This document shows, in pieces, positions 33,412-42,592 of a DNA stretch of 64,000 bases; position 1 is the first letter of the stretch, and every line of letters starts with the position of its first letter. The translations under genes and the position numbers were made by a program. The notes below the pieces were generated by a model. The model was given only the letters and a program-made list of their open reading frames with translations, was not told where the DNA came from and did no database searches. Origin of the DNA: an uncultured Eubacteriales bacterium (GTDB lineage: Bacteria > Bacillota > Clostridia > Oscillospirales > CAG-272); contig URPL01000005.1 of the NCBI GenBank assembly GCA_900549725.1, positions 30,738 through 94,737 of the forward strand, written 5' to 3'.

Positions 33412-36400
33412 TCCGTTTTCTCCGCTTTCTCTGTTTCCTCTGTTTTCTCCGCTTCCGCCCCTCGTGCATGATGCCATTGCTCCAAAAAGTGCAGAAGGGA
33501 TATCACCTCTTCCACCGCGCGCATCGGCTTTTTCGGCACATAGACAAGATTTGCCGTGTTCCCAAGCCCCACGCGCATGCAGGCGCAGGTCTCAGGGGCG
33601 CGGTTCACCTCCGTCATAAACGCAATCCAATATGCCATATCGTCATTTTGCGGATAAAGCAAAACGCCGCTTTGCTGCTGCTCAATCTTCGAAAAGCCCT
33701 GCGCCGTGCCGAGCGCACGCAGATAGCTGATATCCAAGAGATGCTTTGCCTGCGGCGGGAGCTTTCCGTAGCGGTCGCGCAGCTCCTGCGCAAGGTCGGC
33801 GCGGTCTGCTGCGCAATCGATCAGGGCAATGCGGCGATACAGATCGATGCGCTCCGCCGCAGACGGAACATAGCTGCTCGGCAGGCTTGCATCGCACCGC
33901 ATGGATACGGTGCATTTTTCGATCGGCTTTGCCGCCGTACCGTCCCGCTCCTCTAAAATTGCCTCATTCAAAAGCTTGATATAAAGATCATATCCGACGG
34001 CATCCATATGCCCGTGCTGCTGTGCGCCCAGCACATTGCCCGCGCCTCGGATTTCAAGATCGCGCATGGCGATTTTGAAGCCCGCACCGAACTGCGTATA
34101 TTCGCGGATCGCCTCCAGCCGCTTTGCGGCAATCTCCGTGAGCACCTTGCCGCGCGGATAGGTGAAATAGGCATATGCGCGGCGGCCCGAGCGCCCGATG
34201 CGTCCGCGGATCTGATGCAGCTGCGAAAGCCCCATGCGGTCCGCATTTTCGATCACGAGCGTGTTGGCATTTGGAATATCCACGCCGGTTTCGATAATTG
34301 TTGTGCAAACAAGCACATCCACCTCGCCGTCGATCATCGCCTGCCAGATGCGCTCCATCTCCTCGCGGTCCGTTTTGCCGTGCGCCGTGGCAATGCGCGC
34401 CTGCGGCACGGCTTTGCGAATCCGTGCGGCGCAAAGGTCGATATCCTCCACGCGGTTGTGCAGCCAAAAGACCTGCCCGCCGCGGCGCAGCTCCGTGCGC
34501 ACCGCCTCCGCCAAAAGCTCCGCATCATATTCCGTCACATAACTTTGCACGGGCACGCGGTCACTCGGGGCCTCCTCCAGAATGCTCATATCGCGGATAC
34601 CCGTCATGGACATATGCAGCGTGCGGGGAATCGGGGTCGCCGTCAGTGTCAGAACGTCAACGCCGCGCGTCATGGTTTTCAGTTTTTCCTTCTGCGCAAC
34701 GCCGAAGCGCTGCTCCTCATCCACAATCACAAGCCCGAGGTCGTGAAACACCACATCGCTGCTGAGCATACGGTGGGTGCCGACGAGAATATCGACCTCG
34801 CCCCGCTGCACCGAGCGCAGCGTTTTTTGCTGCTGTGCCGGCGTGCGAAAGCGCGAAAGCACATCCACCTGCACGGGAAACCCGCGCATGCGGGTGCCGA
34901 TGGTTTGAAAATGCTGCATGGCAAGAATCGTCGTGGGGCACAAAATGGCGACCTGCTTGCCGGAAAGCACCGCTTTAAATGCCGCCCGCAGCGCCACTTC
35001 CGTTTTTCCGTAGCCGACATCGCCGCACAAAAGCCGCTCCATGGGCACCGGGCTCTCCATATCCTCCTTGATCTCCTGCGCCGCCTGCAGCTGCCCCACA
35101 GTTTCCTCATAGGGGAAGGTCTGCTCAAAATCGCGCTGCATGTCATCGTCCTTTTGAAAGGCAAACCCCGCAAGGCGCCGCCTTGCCGCATACAGGGCAA
35201 TCAGCTCCTTTGCCATTTCCTTTGTCGCTGCGCGGACGCGGCTTTTTGTTTTTGCCCATTCCGTGCCGCCCATTTTGGAAAGGCGAACGGTGCCGTCGTC
35301 CGCATGCGCGCCGATATATTTTGTGACAAGATCCAGCTGGTCACACGGAACATACAGCGCGTCTCCCCCCTCATAGCGGATGGTGATAAAATCGCGCGTG
35401 GCTCCGTCAATATCCGTAATGGAGCGCAGCCCCTCGTATTTCCCGATGCCGTGCACCTCATGCACCACATAATCGCCTACACGCAGATCGTTGTAGGAGG
35501 CAATGCGCTCCGCCGCCGATTTTTTGCTGCGCGCTGCACCTTTTTTCATGCCTGCACGATTCTGCCGATACCGCTGCGCTGTGGCGCGGCGCGTCATGGA
35601 GAGCAGCGCGATTTTTTCACCCGGCAGCACAAAGCCCGCGCAAAGGATGCCGCTGACCAAATAGGGCACCCCCGCTGTCATTTTTTCCGGAGAAAGATCC
35701 TGCGCTCCGTCCGGCGCCGTAATTTTCTGCTGCGCCAAAACCTCACGCAACGCATGTGCCTGTGTGCGGCTCTCGCAAAGCAGAGCAATGCGGTATCCCC
35801 CGCTGCGATACTGCGCGATATCCGCGCACAAAAGCGACGGCGCATCCAAATAGGAGAGGCATTGCTGCGTTTGAAAATGAAATATCCCGCCAAGGCTTAA
35901 CCCCGCCCCGCTTTGAAAGGCATCCAAATAAACGGCTCTGTGCCGCGTGGCATACATCGAAAGCGTCGTTCCCGCTTTGGCAAAGCTCATAATCTTGCCG
36001 GAAAGCCCGCTGTGCTCGCACAGTGCCACGGCGCTTTCCGCAGTTTGGCGGGCAAAGCCCTCAAGGCGCGTGCGGCAGGCACCGCTTTCCGCAATCAAAA
36101 GCAGCCCCTGCCCCGCAAAATAATCGAGAAGGCAGGCATTTTCTTCATAAATCAGCGAAAGATAGCGGTCATAGGCAACCGTCGGCGCATCGGCGCGCAC
36201 CGCCTCCGCCTCCGCTGTAAGGCTTTCAAAAAGCTCCGGGTGTTTGGTCCTATGCCTCTTTTGCGCCGCAGTGATTGCCGCAAGAATGCGCTCCTTTGCC
36301 TGCGGCGTTAAGATCAACTCGCGCGCGGGGGAAAGCGAAAAGGCCGGGATGCTCTCTCCCCGGCGCTGCGTTATAAGGTCAAACGGCGCGATGGATTCTA

Positions 36401-37016
36401 TCTCATCACCGAAAAATTCAATGCGAACGGGCTCCTGTGCCCCCGGCGCAAACAAATCCACAATGCCGCCGCGCCGCGCAAACTGCCCGACACCGTCCAC
36501 CGCGTCCGCCGCAGCATAGCCGCATGCGGCTGCCAGGGCCGCAAGGGATTGCGGCGTGAGGCGGTCGCCGGGAGAAAAGGTGCGGCAAAGCGTTCCAAGC
36601 TCGCTCGGCGGCATGGTGTATTGCAGCGCCGCATCCGGCGTCGTAATCACCACATCCGCTTTTCCTTGCATAACGGCATGCAAAACACCAAGCCGCTGCT
36701 GCTCAAATTCAAGCGATGCCGTCATGGGTGCAAAATGCATTTCGCGCAGCGGATAGTTCAAAACATTCAGCCCCTGCGCCGCAAAAGCAGCCTCATATGC
36801 CGCGGCATAGCGCTCCAGCGGCAAAATGAGAAGCGCCGGCCCATGCCCTGCCCCGCGCGCGGCATAAAACGCCGCCGCAAAGCTTTCACGGGCGCCCTCG
36901 CACAGCCCCGTAACGAGCAGCCCCTGTTCCTTCCCGTGGCGCCAAAGGCTCTCATGCGTGCGGCAAAGCTCCGCAAATTCATCCAAAGAGGCAAATACTT
37001 TTTCCGGCAGCCTCAT
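33408..37016 (-). CDS. mfd: Transcription-repair coupling factor Mfd
   Basis: A 1202-residue Mfd. Domains in order: UvrB-homology N-terminus (about 1-340), the CarD-like RNA-polymerase-interacting domain (RVGDYVVHEVHGIGKYEG, about 505-565), the RecG-like translocase with Walker A LLCGDVGYGKTE and DEEQ box VIVDEEQRFG, TATPIPRTLHMS, a second RecA domain with QIRGRIGRSGR, and the C-terminal TRCF domain. It removes stalled polymerase and recruits UvrA. The very end (AEKTEETEKAEKTE) is a low-complexity tail. Four-base overlaps join it to pth and to the foldase gene. Confidence 0.97.
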   Translation of the reverse strand: MRLPEKVFASLDEFAELCRTHESLWRHGKEQGLLVTGLCEGARESFAAAFYAARGAGHGPALLILPLERYAAAYEAAFAAQGLNVLNYPLREMHFAPMTASLEFEQQRLGVLHAVMQGKADVVITTPDAALQYTMPPSELGTLCRTFSPGDRLTPQSLAALAAACGYAAADAVDGVGQFARRGGIVDLFAPGAQEPVRIEFFGDEIESIAPFDLITQRRGESIPAFSLSPARELILTPQAKERILAAITAAQKRHRTKHPELFESLTAEAEAVRADAPTVAYDRYLSLIYEENACLLDYFAGQGLLLIAESGACRTRLEGFARQTAESAVALCEHSGLSGKIMSFAKAGTTLSMYATRHRAVYLDAFQSGAGLSLGGIFHFQTQQCLSYLDAPSLLCADIAQYRSGGYRIALLCESRTQAHALREVLAQQKITAPDGAQDLSPEKMTAGVPYLVSGILCAGFVLPGEKIALLSMTRRATAQRYRQNRAGMKKGAARSKKSAAERIASYNDLRVGDYVVHEVHGIGKYEGLRSITDIDGATRDFITIRYEGGDALYVPCDQLDLVTKYIGAHADDGTVRLSKMGGTEWAKTKSRVRAATKEMAKELIALYAARRRLAGFAFQKDDDMQRDFEQTFPYEETVGQLQAAQEIKEDMESPVPMERLLCGDVGYGKTEVALRAAFKAVLSGKQVAILCPTTILAMQHFQTIGTRMRGFPVQVDVLSRFRTPAQQQKTLRSVQRGEVDILVGTHRMLSSDVVFHDLGLVIVDEEQRFGVAQKEKLKTMTRGVDVLTLTATPIPRTLHMSMTGIRDMSILEEAPSDRVPVQSYVTEYDAELLAEAVRTELRRGGQVFWLHNRVEDIDLCAARIRKAVPQARIATAHGKTDREEMERIWQAMIDGEVDVLVCTTIIETGVDIPNANTLVIENADRMGLSQLHQIRGRIGRSGRRAYAYFTYPRGKVLTEIAAKRLEAIREYTQFGAGFKIAMRDLEIRGAGNVLGAQQHGHMDAVGYDLYIKLLNEAILEERDGTAAKPIEKCTVSMRCDASLPSSYVPSAAERIDLYRRIALIDCAADRADLAQELRDRYGKLPPQAKHLLDISYLRALGTAQGFSKIEQQQSGVLLYPQNDDMAYWIAFMTEVNRAPETCACMRVGLGNTANLVYVPKKPMRAVEEVISLLHFLEQWHHARGAEAEKTEETEKAEKTE

Positions 37017-37654
37017 GCTTTTCCTCCAGCGTTCACAATCGCAACCGCTTCGTCAAATGCGCCGCGGATCACCGCGCGCACTCCTGCCAAAAGATCCGCC
37101 TCACGGTCCGCTACGGTCTGCAGCTGCGCAGGGCTGAGCCGCCCGAGCACAAAATCAGCCATGGGATATTCCGGGGTTGGCTTTTTGCCCACCCCGATGC
37201 GAAGCCGCGGAAATGCATCCGTTCCCAGCCCCTCGATGATGGAGCGCAGGCCCTTTTGCCCCCCATCCGAGCCGCTGCGGCGCAGCCGCATCCGTCCCAG
37301 ATCCAGCGTCACATCGTCGCTGAGCACCAAAATCTGCTGCGGCAAAAGCTTATGGTAGTTTGCCGCCTTCACAACGCTTAGCCCCGAGCAGTTCATATAG
37401 GTCATCGGCTTGAGCAGCAAAACACCTTTGTTCTCAATCACGCAGCGGCCGCACAACCCATCGAACTTCGCACGGTCTGCCGCAGCGCCGAATTCCTTTG
37501 CAATGGCGTCCAGCGCGCGAAAGCCCGCGTTGTGCCGCGTTTTTTCGTATTCCGCACCGGGATTTCCAAGGCCCACCACCATAAAAGAAACGCCGTTTGC
37601 CGCCGTTTGCCGCCGCTGCTCTTCAATTTTTGCAAAACAATCAAAAATCGACAC
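37013..37654 (-). CDS. pth: Peptidyl-tRNA hydrolase
   Basis: A 213-residue Pth with VVGLGNPGAEYEKTRHNAGF (catalytic His in RHNAG), LLLKPMTYMNCSG, LVLSDDVTLDLGRMRLR and GGQKGLRSII. It releases peptides from tRNAs dropped by the ribosome. The start is GTG 37654 with GGAGAG upstream, giving about 24 extra residues before the usual N-terminus; the internal ATG at the family start has no ribosome-binding site. Pth next to mfd is a conserved Firmicute pairing. Confidence 0.95.
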   Translation of the reverse strand: MSIFDCFAKIEEQRRQTAANGVSFMVVGLGNPGAEYEKTRHNAGFRALDAIAKEFGAAADRAKFDGLCGRCVIENKGVLLLKPMTYMNCSGLSVVKAANYHKLLPQQILVLSDDVTLDLGRMRLRRSGSDGGQKGLRSIIEGLGTDAFPRLRIGVGKKPTPEYPMADFVLGRLSPAQLQTVADREADLLAGVRAVIRGAFDEAVAIVNAGGKA

Positions 37655-37675
37655 GATTTTTCTCTCCGTTTTCTC

Positions 37676-38680
37676 TTATAACAGCGCAATGCCCGCCGCG
37701 CGGCATGCAGCGCGATCCTCGGTACTCCACAAAGAGGACTGCACCTCACCGACATGCGCCTTGCGCAAAAAGAACATGCACATGCGGGATTGCCCGATGC
37801 CGCCGCCTACGGTCAGAGGCAGCTCGCCGCGCAGAAGCGCCGCATGAAAGGGCAGCCGCTCCCGCTCCGTGCAGCCTGCCAGACGCAGCTGGCGGCGCAT
37901 TGCCTCCTCGTCCACGCGAATGCCCATGGAGGAAAGCTCAAGCGCGGTGTCAAGCACGGGATAATACACCAATATGTCGCCGTTCAGCGTCCAGTCGTCA
38001 TAGTCGGGAGCACGGCCGTCGTGTGCCTTTCCGTCGCCCAGCGCCCCGCCGATGCCCTGCAAAAACACGGCGCCGTATTCTCTGCACGCGCGGTATTCCC
38101 GCTCCTTCGGCGTCAGATCGGGGTATTTTTGCCGCAATGCTTCCGCATCGAGAAAGGTAATCTCCTCGGGCAGCATGGGCGCGCCGAATTCGTAATCCTC
38201 ATCTACATAGCGCGCGGTGTGCCGCAGAGCGCGGTAAACGCGGCGCACCATATTGTGCAGCCCCTGCTCGTTTCTTTCCTCCCGCGTGATGATTCGCTCC
38301 CAGTCCCACTGGTCGACAAACAGCGAATGCAGATTATCCCGCGCCTCGTCACGGCGGATCGCATTCATATCCGTATAAAGCCCCTCTCCCGCGGAAAAGC
38401 CGTATTGCCGCAGGGCATAGCGCTTCCATTTTGCCAGAGAATGCACCACCTCATAGGTGTCGCTCTCTCCCGGCACATCAAAGGAAACCGGGCGCTCCAC
38501 CCCGTTCAGATCGTCATTCAGACCCGACGACCGCCCGACAAACAGCGGCGCGGATACACGGGTGAGGTTGAGCTGGATGGCAAGGTCGCGCTCAAAAAAG
38601 TCCTTCACCTTTTTAATTGCGACCTGGGTGCGGCGCAAATCAAGGGGGGATGCATAGTCTTTCGGGATCATTACACTCAT
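37676..38680 (-). CDS. asnA: Aspartate-ammonia ligase
   Basis: A 334-residue AsnA, class II aminoacyl-tRNA synthetase fold. Recognisable segments are VSAPLFVGRSSGLNDDLNGVERPVSF, VHSLAKWKRYALRQYGF, GLYTDMNAIRRDE, HSLFVDQWDWERII and the C-terminal LTVGGGIGQSRMCMFFLRKAHVGEVQ. It makes asparagine from aspartate and ammonia using ATP. Start at 38680 with GAAAGGAAC upstream. It lies 21 bases before pth and 60 after the DUF6062 gene. Confidence 0.97.
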   Translation of the reverse strand: MSVMIPKDYASPLDLRRTQVAIKKVKDFFERDLAIQLNLTRVSAPLFVGRSSGLNDDLNGVERPVSFDVPGESDTYEVVHSLAKWKRYALRQYGFSAGEGLYTDMNAIRRDEARDNLHSLFVDQWDWERIITREERNEQGLHNMVRRVYRALRHTARYVDEDYEFGAPMLPEEITFLDAEALRQKYPDLTPKEREYRACREYGAVFLQGIGGALGDGKAHDGRAPDYDDWTLNGDILVYYPVLDTALELSSMGIRVDEEAMRRQLRLAGCTERERLPFHAALLRGELPLTVGGGIGQSRMCMFFLRKAHVGEVQSSLWSTEDRAACRAAGIALL

Positions 38681-38740
38681 TGCTTTGTTCCTTTCGCTTT
38701 TCGGAAAACGGGTTCTCTCTTTTTCTTTTTCGGGGACCGC

Positions 38741-39463
38741 TCAGCGCTGCTCCGCGCCGGCATCCCTATGCATATCTCCGCGCAAAATACGCACGGAGCG
38801 TTCCGGTGCGTCCTTGGAATCATACCACGGCTCATCGGTATAACGATAATCAAATTTCTTGCAATACCAATCGACATCCTTTGAAAGCTTTTCCAAAACA
38901 CCGATTTCAAACGCAGAGATCTCTTCATAAAAATCCGCCATGCGCCGCTTGGAAAGCATGCCCCGCGCCGTGCGGAGCAATTCCGTATAATGCGGCAGGC
39001 AGAAATACGGCTGCTTATGCATCTTTTCGCGGAAAACGGAATCGCTGTCCCACAAAAGCACCGTCGTCTCCAGCATATGCTGCATCCAGCCGTCCAGCCG
39101 CCCGCAGACATAGCAGCTCTGCATCAGCCTTTCCAGCCCCTGCTGCTGCGCCTGCCCCGGCGCACGCAAAAGCCCGGAGCGCTCCTGCATACGCAAAACG
39201 GTTGCAAGGTGTGTCTGCATGGTAAGCATCATCGGAAGCTTTTTGCGCCGATGCAGCATCATATCGTAATGCGTGCGGCAAAAGCCGGCTTCGTTCGTTT
39301 TCATGCGGATATCGTCCTCCATCATGGAGGCGCCGAGAATGGTATCGATCTCATTGTCCTCCAGGCGGTTATACAGCGCACACAGCGGACACCCGCATGT
39401 CCCGTCCTGCGCCGATGCCTCAAAGGCTTCATTTACCGGGATCGTATATAGTTTTTCTGCCAT
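38741..39463 (-). CDS. DUF6062 family protein, cysteine-rich
   Basis: A 240-residue cytoplasmic protein that begins MAEKLYTIPVNEAFEAS and carries CGCPLC (about 24-29), GFCRTHYDMM, SCYVCGRLD and YFCLPHY, i.e. paired CxxC and CxxH motifs likely to bind metal. It resembles the Clostridia DUF6062 family, whose role is unknown. AAGGAG precedes the ATG at 39463. It opens the operon with asnA, pth, mfd and the foldase. Divergent from the zinc-ribbon gene. Confidence 0.72.
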   Translation of the reverse strand: MAEKLYTIPVNEAFEASAQDGTCGCPLCALYNRLEDNEIDTILGASMMEDDIRMKTNEAGFCRTHYDMMLHRRKKLPMMLTMQTHLATVLRMQERSGLLRAPGQAQQQGLERLMQSCYVCGRLDGWMQHMLETTVLLWDSDSVFREKMHKQPYFCLPHYTELLRTARGMLSKRRMADFYEEISAFEIGVLEKLSKDVDWYCKKFDYRYTDEPWYDSKDAPERSVRILRGDMHRDAGAEQR

Positions 39464-39479
39464 TTTTCCGGCTCCTTTC

Positions 39480-39508
39480 TTGCATTTTTTCAAGCGCTTT
39501 GGTATAAT
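39480..39508 (+). promoter_or_regulatory. Sigma-A-like promoter of the zinc-ribbon gene
   Basis: TTGCAT (39480-39485), a 17-base spacer, and TATAAT (39503-39508) preceded by TGG. It overlaps the untranslated region of the divergent DUF6062 gene. Confidence 0.85.
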
Positions 39509-39568
39509 AATAGAAAATGCACCGCGCCGTCGGCGCCGCAATTTGAATTTTGAATCGAGGGCTTTTTC

Positions 39569-40276
39569 ATGGTATTGGAGCATACACAAACCGTCGTCGG
39601 TTATTTCTGCCCCGCGTGCGGCACAAGCGTGCTCAGCATTGTCGGTATTTTCGCGCTCAGCGGCGATATGATCCGGCTCAAATGCCCCTGCGGTCAAAGC
39701 GAGCTCACGCTTTCCTATACCTCCGACCGCAAAATTCACCTCAGCGTTCCCTGCCTTGTCTGTCCCCGCCCGCACCTGCGGGTGATCTCACAGGACACCT
39801 TTTTTGAAAACAGCCTTTTCACCGTGCCCTGCACGCTTTCCGGCTTTGATATGTGCTTCATCGGCACAAAAGACGATGTGTGCGCCGCCATGCGGCACAC
39901 GGAGCAGCAGATTCTGCAAACACTGGAGCAGGCAGGCATCACCGGGTGCAAAAATCTGCATGATGTTGTCAATTGCACTGCGCCCGTGGGGGGCGATGCA
40001 AAAGAGGCGCAGCCAAAGGGCGAAGAATTTGAGCACGATCTGAATTTTCCGGACAATCACATTTTCGATTTGGTCAATTTCGTAGTGCGTGACCTTGCGG
40101 ATGAGGGAAAAATCTTCTGCGGCTGTGCGCCGGGGCGGGGCGATTATGAGCTGGTTCCCGCGGCGGACCATGTCACCGTGCGCTGCCGCAACTGCGGCAA
40201 AAGCCGCGAGATCCCCTGCAACAATTCTCTGTTTGCCAACGCCTTTTTGGAATACGATTCGCTGACTCTGAAATAA
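39569..40276 (+). CDS. Hypothetical cysteine-rich zinc-ribbon protein
   Basis: A 235-residue protein I cannot place in a named family. It has YFCPACGTSV (12-21), LKCPCGQSEL, PCLVCPRPH, FCGCAPGRGD and VRCRNCGKSREIPC, five CxxC-like groups suggesting two or three zinc ribbons. Between them is an amphipathic helical stretch (EQQILQTLEQAGITGC). No signal or membrane span. GAGGG lies eight bases before the ATG. It has its own strong promoter and terminator and stands between two minus-strand operons. Confidence 0.75.
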   Translation: MVLEHTQTVVGYFCPACGTSVLSIVGIFALSGDMIRLKCPCGQSELTLSYTSDRKIHLSVPCLVCPRPHLRVISQDTFFENSLFTVPCTLSGFDMCFIGTKDDVCAAMRHTEQQILQTLEQAGITGCKNLHDVVNCTAPVGGDAKEAQPKGEEFEHDLNFPDNHIFDLVNFVVRDLADEGKIFCGCAPGRGDYELVPAADHVTVRCRNCGKSREIPCNNSLFANAFLEYDSLTLK

Positions 40277-40287
40277 AAACTTTTTAT

Positions 40288-40324
40288 GGCTTTGCGCTTT
40301 ACGGCGCAAAGCCTTTTCTTTTTT
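40288..40324 (+). terminator. Terminator of the zinc-ribbon gene
   Basis: GGCTTTGCGC (40288-40297) pairs with GCGCAAAGCC (40304-40313), followed by TTTTCTTTTTT. Confidence 0.9.
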
Positions 40325-40326
40325 CC

Positions 40327-41388
40327 TCAGCGCGGCTTTGTCTGCGCATAGCCGACCAAAAGAAGAATCGTCCCCACAATCAGCGCCGCGCCCAGCAGCA
40401 CCAAGACAAGAGCTCTCTGCGAAATATGATATCGCTCAAAAAACGTCTGCGGCGCCTCATCGCTCTCCGATGTCTGCTTTGCGGCAGTTTTCTCCGCCTC
40501 ATCGCTTTGCAGCGCCTGGCTGTTTGCAGCCAGCGTCGCCTCGGAAATGCTCTCGGGCACCTCGCCCGTCACCTCCTGCGGGGCAGCCAGGGAAAGCGCC
40601 CATTGCAGCAGCGAATCATCCGCAAACGCCTGCGCAAACAGCTGCTCCTGCTTGCCGGGCAGCGCCGTGATGCTTGCCGTATCCGAATTTTCAAATGCCG
40701 TGCGCAACGCCGCCATGGAAACAAGCCGCGCACTGTCGGTATCGTTTTCGGCATAAAACACGCGCAGATTCTGCGCGGCATATGCCGCGCCCTTGGTGCT
40801 GTCCGCCGTGCCGCCGACGCTGATACCCGCCATAAAGCGGGAGGGATACCGGGCAAGCAGGTCAAACACCATCGTACCGCCCTCTCCCACACCGAGCAGA
40901 CAGATGTGCTCCCCGTCGATGTTATATTTTTTCAGAATATCCTGCTCCAAAAGATCCATAAAGATCTCCTGCGCAGGGGTCTGCCCGTCGGCAGAAAAGA
41001 AATATTTTCCGTCCGCCGTATTTTTTCTGACCCAGCTTTCCTCCGCGGGACACTGCGGGATCAGCACAAATACGTCGGCATATGCCGGGGAATCACACAA
41101 AAGCTCCAAAAGCTTTGTCTTATCGGAATGCGCAACGGTCTTTGCGCTGTCCGAGCCGGTGCCCTCGCTGTCATGAAAATATACAAGCAGATTATAGCTG
41201 CGGCTCTTGTCATAATTCTGCGGAACAAGCAGCCGATAGCCGATTTGGCGCAGTGAGGTCGTATTGCTTTCATAGGTGCCCTCTGTTGTCAATGCCGCAA
41301 GATCCGCAGCCGCTGCCGTCTGCACAAGGGTAAATGCCGTTAAAAGCACGGCAAGCGCGGCTGTGATCAGTCTTTGGATTCGTTTCAT
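40327..41388 (-). CDS. Secreted, C-terminally anchored alpha/beta-hydrolase-like protein lacking the nucleophile
   Basis: A 353-residue protein: signal peptide (1-28), an esterase/PHB-depolymerase-like alpha/beta domain (about 45-270), an acidic Ser/Ala/Glu linker, and a C-terminal membrane span (LVLVLLGAALIVGTILLLVGY) with a short basic tail. Core strands are LLVYFHDSEGT (oxyanion region), VFVLIPQCPAEESW and ICLLGVGEGGTMVFDLLARYP. The elbow normally reads GxSxGG; here it is GVGEGG, so the serine is replaced by glycine. Catalysis by the usual route is unlikely. It overlaps the RNA methyltransferase gene by ATGA and ends the zapA-to-here operon. Confidence 0.75.
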   Translation of the reverse strand: MKRIQRLITAALAVLLTAFTLVQTAAAADLAALTTEGTYESNTTSLRQIGYRLLVPQNYDKSRSYNLLVYFHDSEGTGSDSAKTVAHSDKTKLLELLCDSPAYADVFVLIPQCPAEESWVRKNTADGKYFFSADGQTPAQEIFMDLLEQDILKKYNIDGEHICLLGVGEGGTMVFDLLARYPSRFMAGISVGGTADSTKGAAYAAQNLRVFYAENDTDSARLVSMAALRTAFENSDTASITALPGKQEQLFAQAFADDSLLQWALSLAAPQEVTGEVPESISEATLAANSQALQSDEAEKTAAKQTSESDEAPQTFFERYHISQRALVLVLLGAALIVGTILLLVGYAQTKPR

Positions 41389-42590
41389 GTCGGTGTTCCT
41401 TCTTTTTTGGTTTGTTGCGCCCTCACCCGGGGCTCCGCCCTGTCTGCGGGCGTGGTTTTGCCGCTCTGTTTTTTGAAATACTGATACAATTCGCAGCGCA
41501 GCATGCCGTTATACAGTCTGCGGCGCTTGTCGGCACGGCGGCCGTACAGCATTTCAAAATCCTCCGCGGCAGTCAGAATATAGATCTGCCAGCGGTCAAG
41601 CCCTGAAAAATGCTCGCCCATGCGGCGGTACAGCACACGCACCTGCTCCGGGCTCATCATGCGCTCGCCGTACGGCGGGTTACAGACAATGGTGCCGCGC
41701 CGCCCTCCCGTTTCGATGGTCAACGCATCCTTGCAGAAAATTTTGATGCTGTCGGCAACGCCCGCCTGCGCGGCATTTTTCTTTGCAAGCGCCGTCATTT
41801 GCGGGTCGATATCCGAGGCATAAACGGAAAATTCACTGCGGCGGCGCTCCCCGTTCGCCTGCTCCCGCGCCCTGCGGAACAGCCCCTGCGGCACGGAATC
41901 AAACTGCTCCGCCGCAAAGCCGCGCAAAAGCCCGGGTGCGATATGGTTCATCAGCATCGCCGCCTCAATGGCAATGGTACCGCTGCCGCAAAACGGGTCC
42001 CAAAACAGCACATCCTCCCGCGGGCGCGCCGTTGCGGCAACGGCGGCAGCCAGGGTTTCCCGCAGCGGGGCTTCCCCCGCAAGCGCACGATAGCCGCGCT
42101 TGTGCAGCGGTGTGCCGCAAAGGTCGATCATAATATCCGCTTCGTCGCGCAGAATAAAAAATTCAATTTGAAATTTTGCGCCCGTTTCCGCAAAACGCAC
42201 AATGCCGTATTCTGCGCCCAGCGCATCCACCGCCGCCTTCTTCACGATTTTCTGACAATCGGGAATGCTGAACAGGCGGCTCTTTACGGCGTGCCCCTTC
42301 ACGGGGAAGGCATCCTCCGGACCGATCCATTCGGAAAGCGGCAGCGCCCGCGTGCCGTCATAAAGCTCCGTAAAGCTTTCCGCATGAAACGAGCCGAGCA
42401 AAAGATACAGCCGCTCCGCATAGCGCAGCCAAAGGCAGCAGCGGGCAATCGCCTCCACGGGGCCTTCAAAATAAACACGCCCGTCAATGGTTTTCATCCT
42501 GCGATAGCCGAGCGCATCGATCTCTTCGCCGAGAAGATGCTCAAGCCCGAACAGGCAGCTTGCAACCAGGGTAATTTGTGCCTGTGCCAC
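41385..42590 (-). CDS. THUMP-domain class I SAM-dependent RNA methyltransferase (RlmL N-terminal/YpsC type)
   Basis: A 401-residue protein. N-terminal ferredoxin-like and THUMP domains (1-155), then a Rossmann methyltransferase with LFWDPFCGSGTIAIEAAML (SAM site), VYASDIDPQMTALAKKNAAQAGV and the catalytic NPPYGER. NPPY marks N-methylation; relatives make m2G in 23S rRNA (position 2445 in E. coli). The C-terminal 30 residues are a basic, low-complexity tail. It begins two bases after wecB and overlaps the next gene. The exact rRNA position is inferred from homology. Confidence 0.9.
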   Translation of the reverse strand: MAQAQITLVASCLFGLEHLLGEEIDALGYRRMKTIDGRVYFEGPVEAIARCCLWLRYAERLYLLLGSFHAESFTELYDGTRALPLSEWIGPEDAFPVKGHAVKSRLFSIPDCQKIVKKAAVDALGAEYGIVRFAETGAKFQIEFFILRDEADIMIDLCGTPLHKRGYRALAGEAPLRETLAAAVAATARPREDVLFWDPFCGSGTIAIEAAMLMNHIAPGLLRGFAAEQFDSVPQGLFRRAREQANGERRRSEFSVYASDIDPQMTALAKKNAAQAGVADSIKIFCKDALTIETGGRRGTIVCNPPYGERMMSPEQVRVLYRRMGEHFSGLDRWQIYILTAAEDFEMLYGRRADKRRRLYNGMLRCELYQYFKKQSGKTTPADRAEPRVRAQQTKKEGTPT

Positions 42591-42592
42591 GC

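Noticed and set aside
33412..33470. Short purine-rich repeats at the 3' end of mfd as a phase-variable tract
   Set aside because: The repeats are imperfect (GAAAAC/GAGGAA mixtures) and encode the Glu/Lys/Thr tail in a constant frame; no clean unit for slippage.
34008..35900. A 630-codon plus-strand frame inside mfd
   Set aside because: Antisense shadow of mfd; its composition (His/Arg/Ala-rich) is what a GC-rich reverse frame gives.
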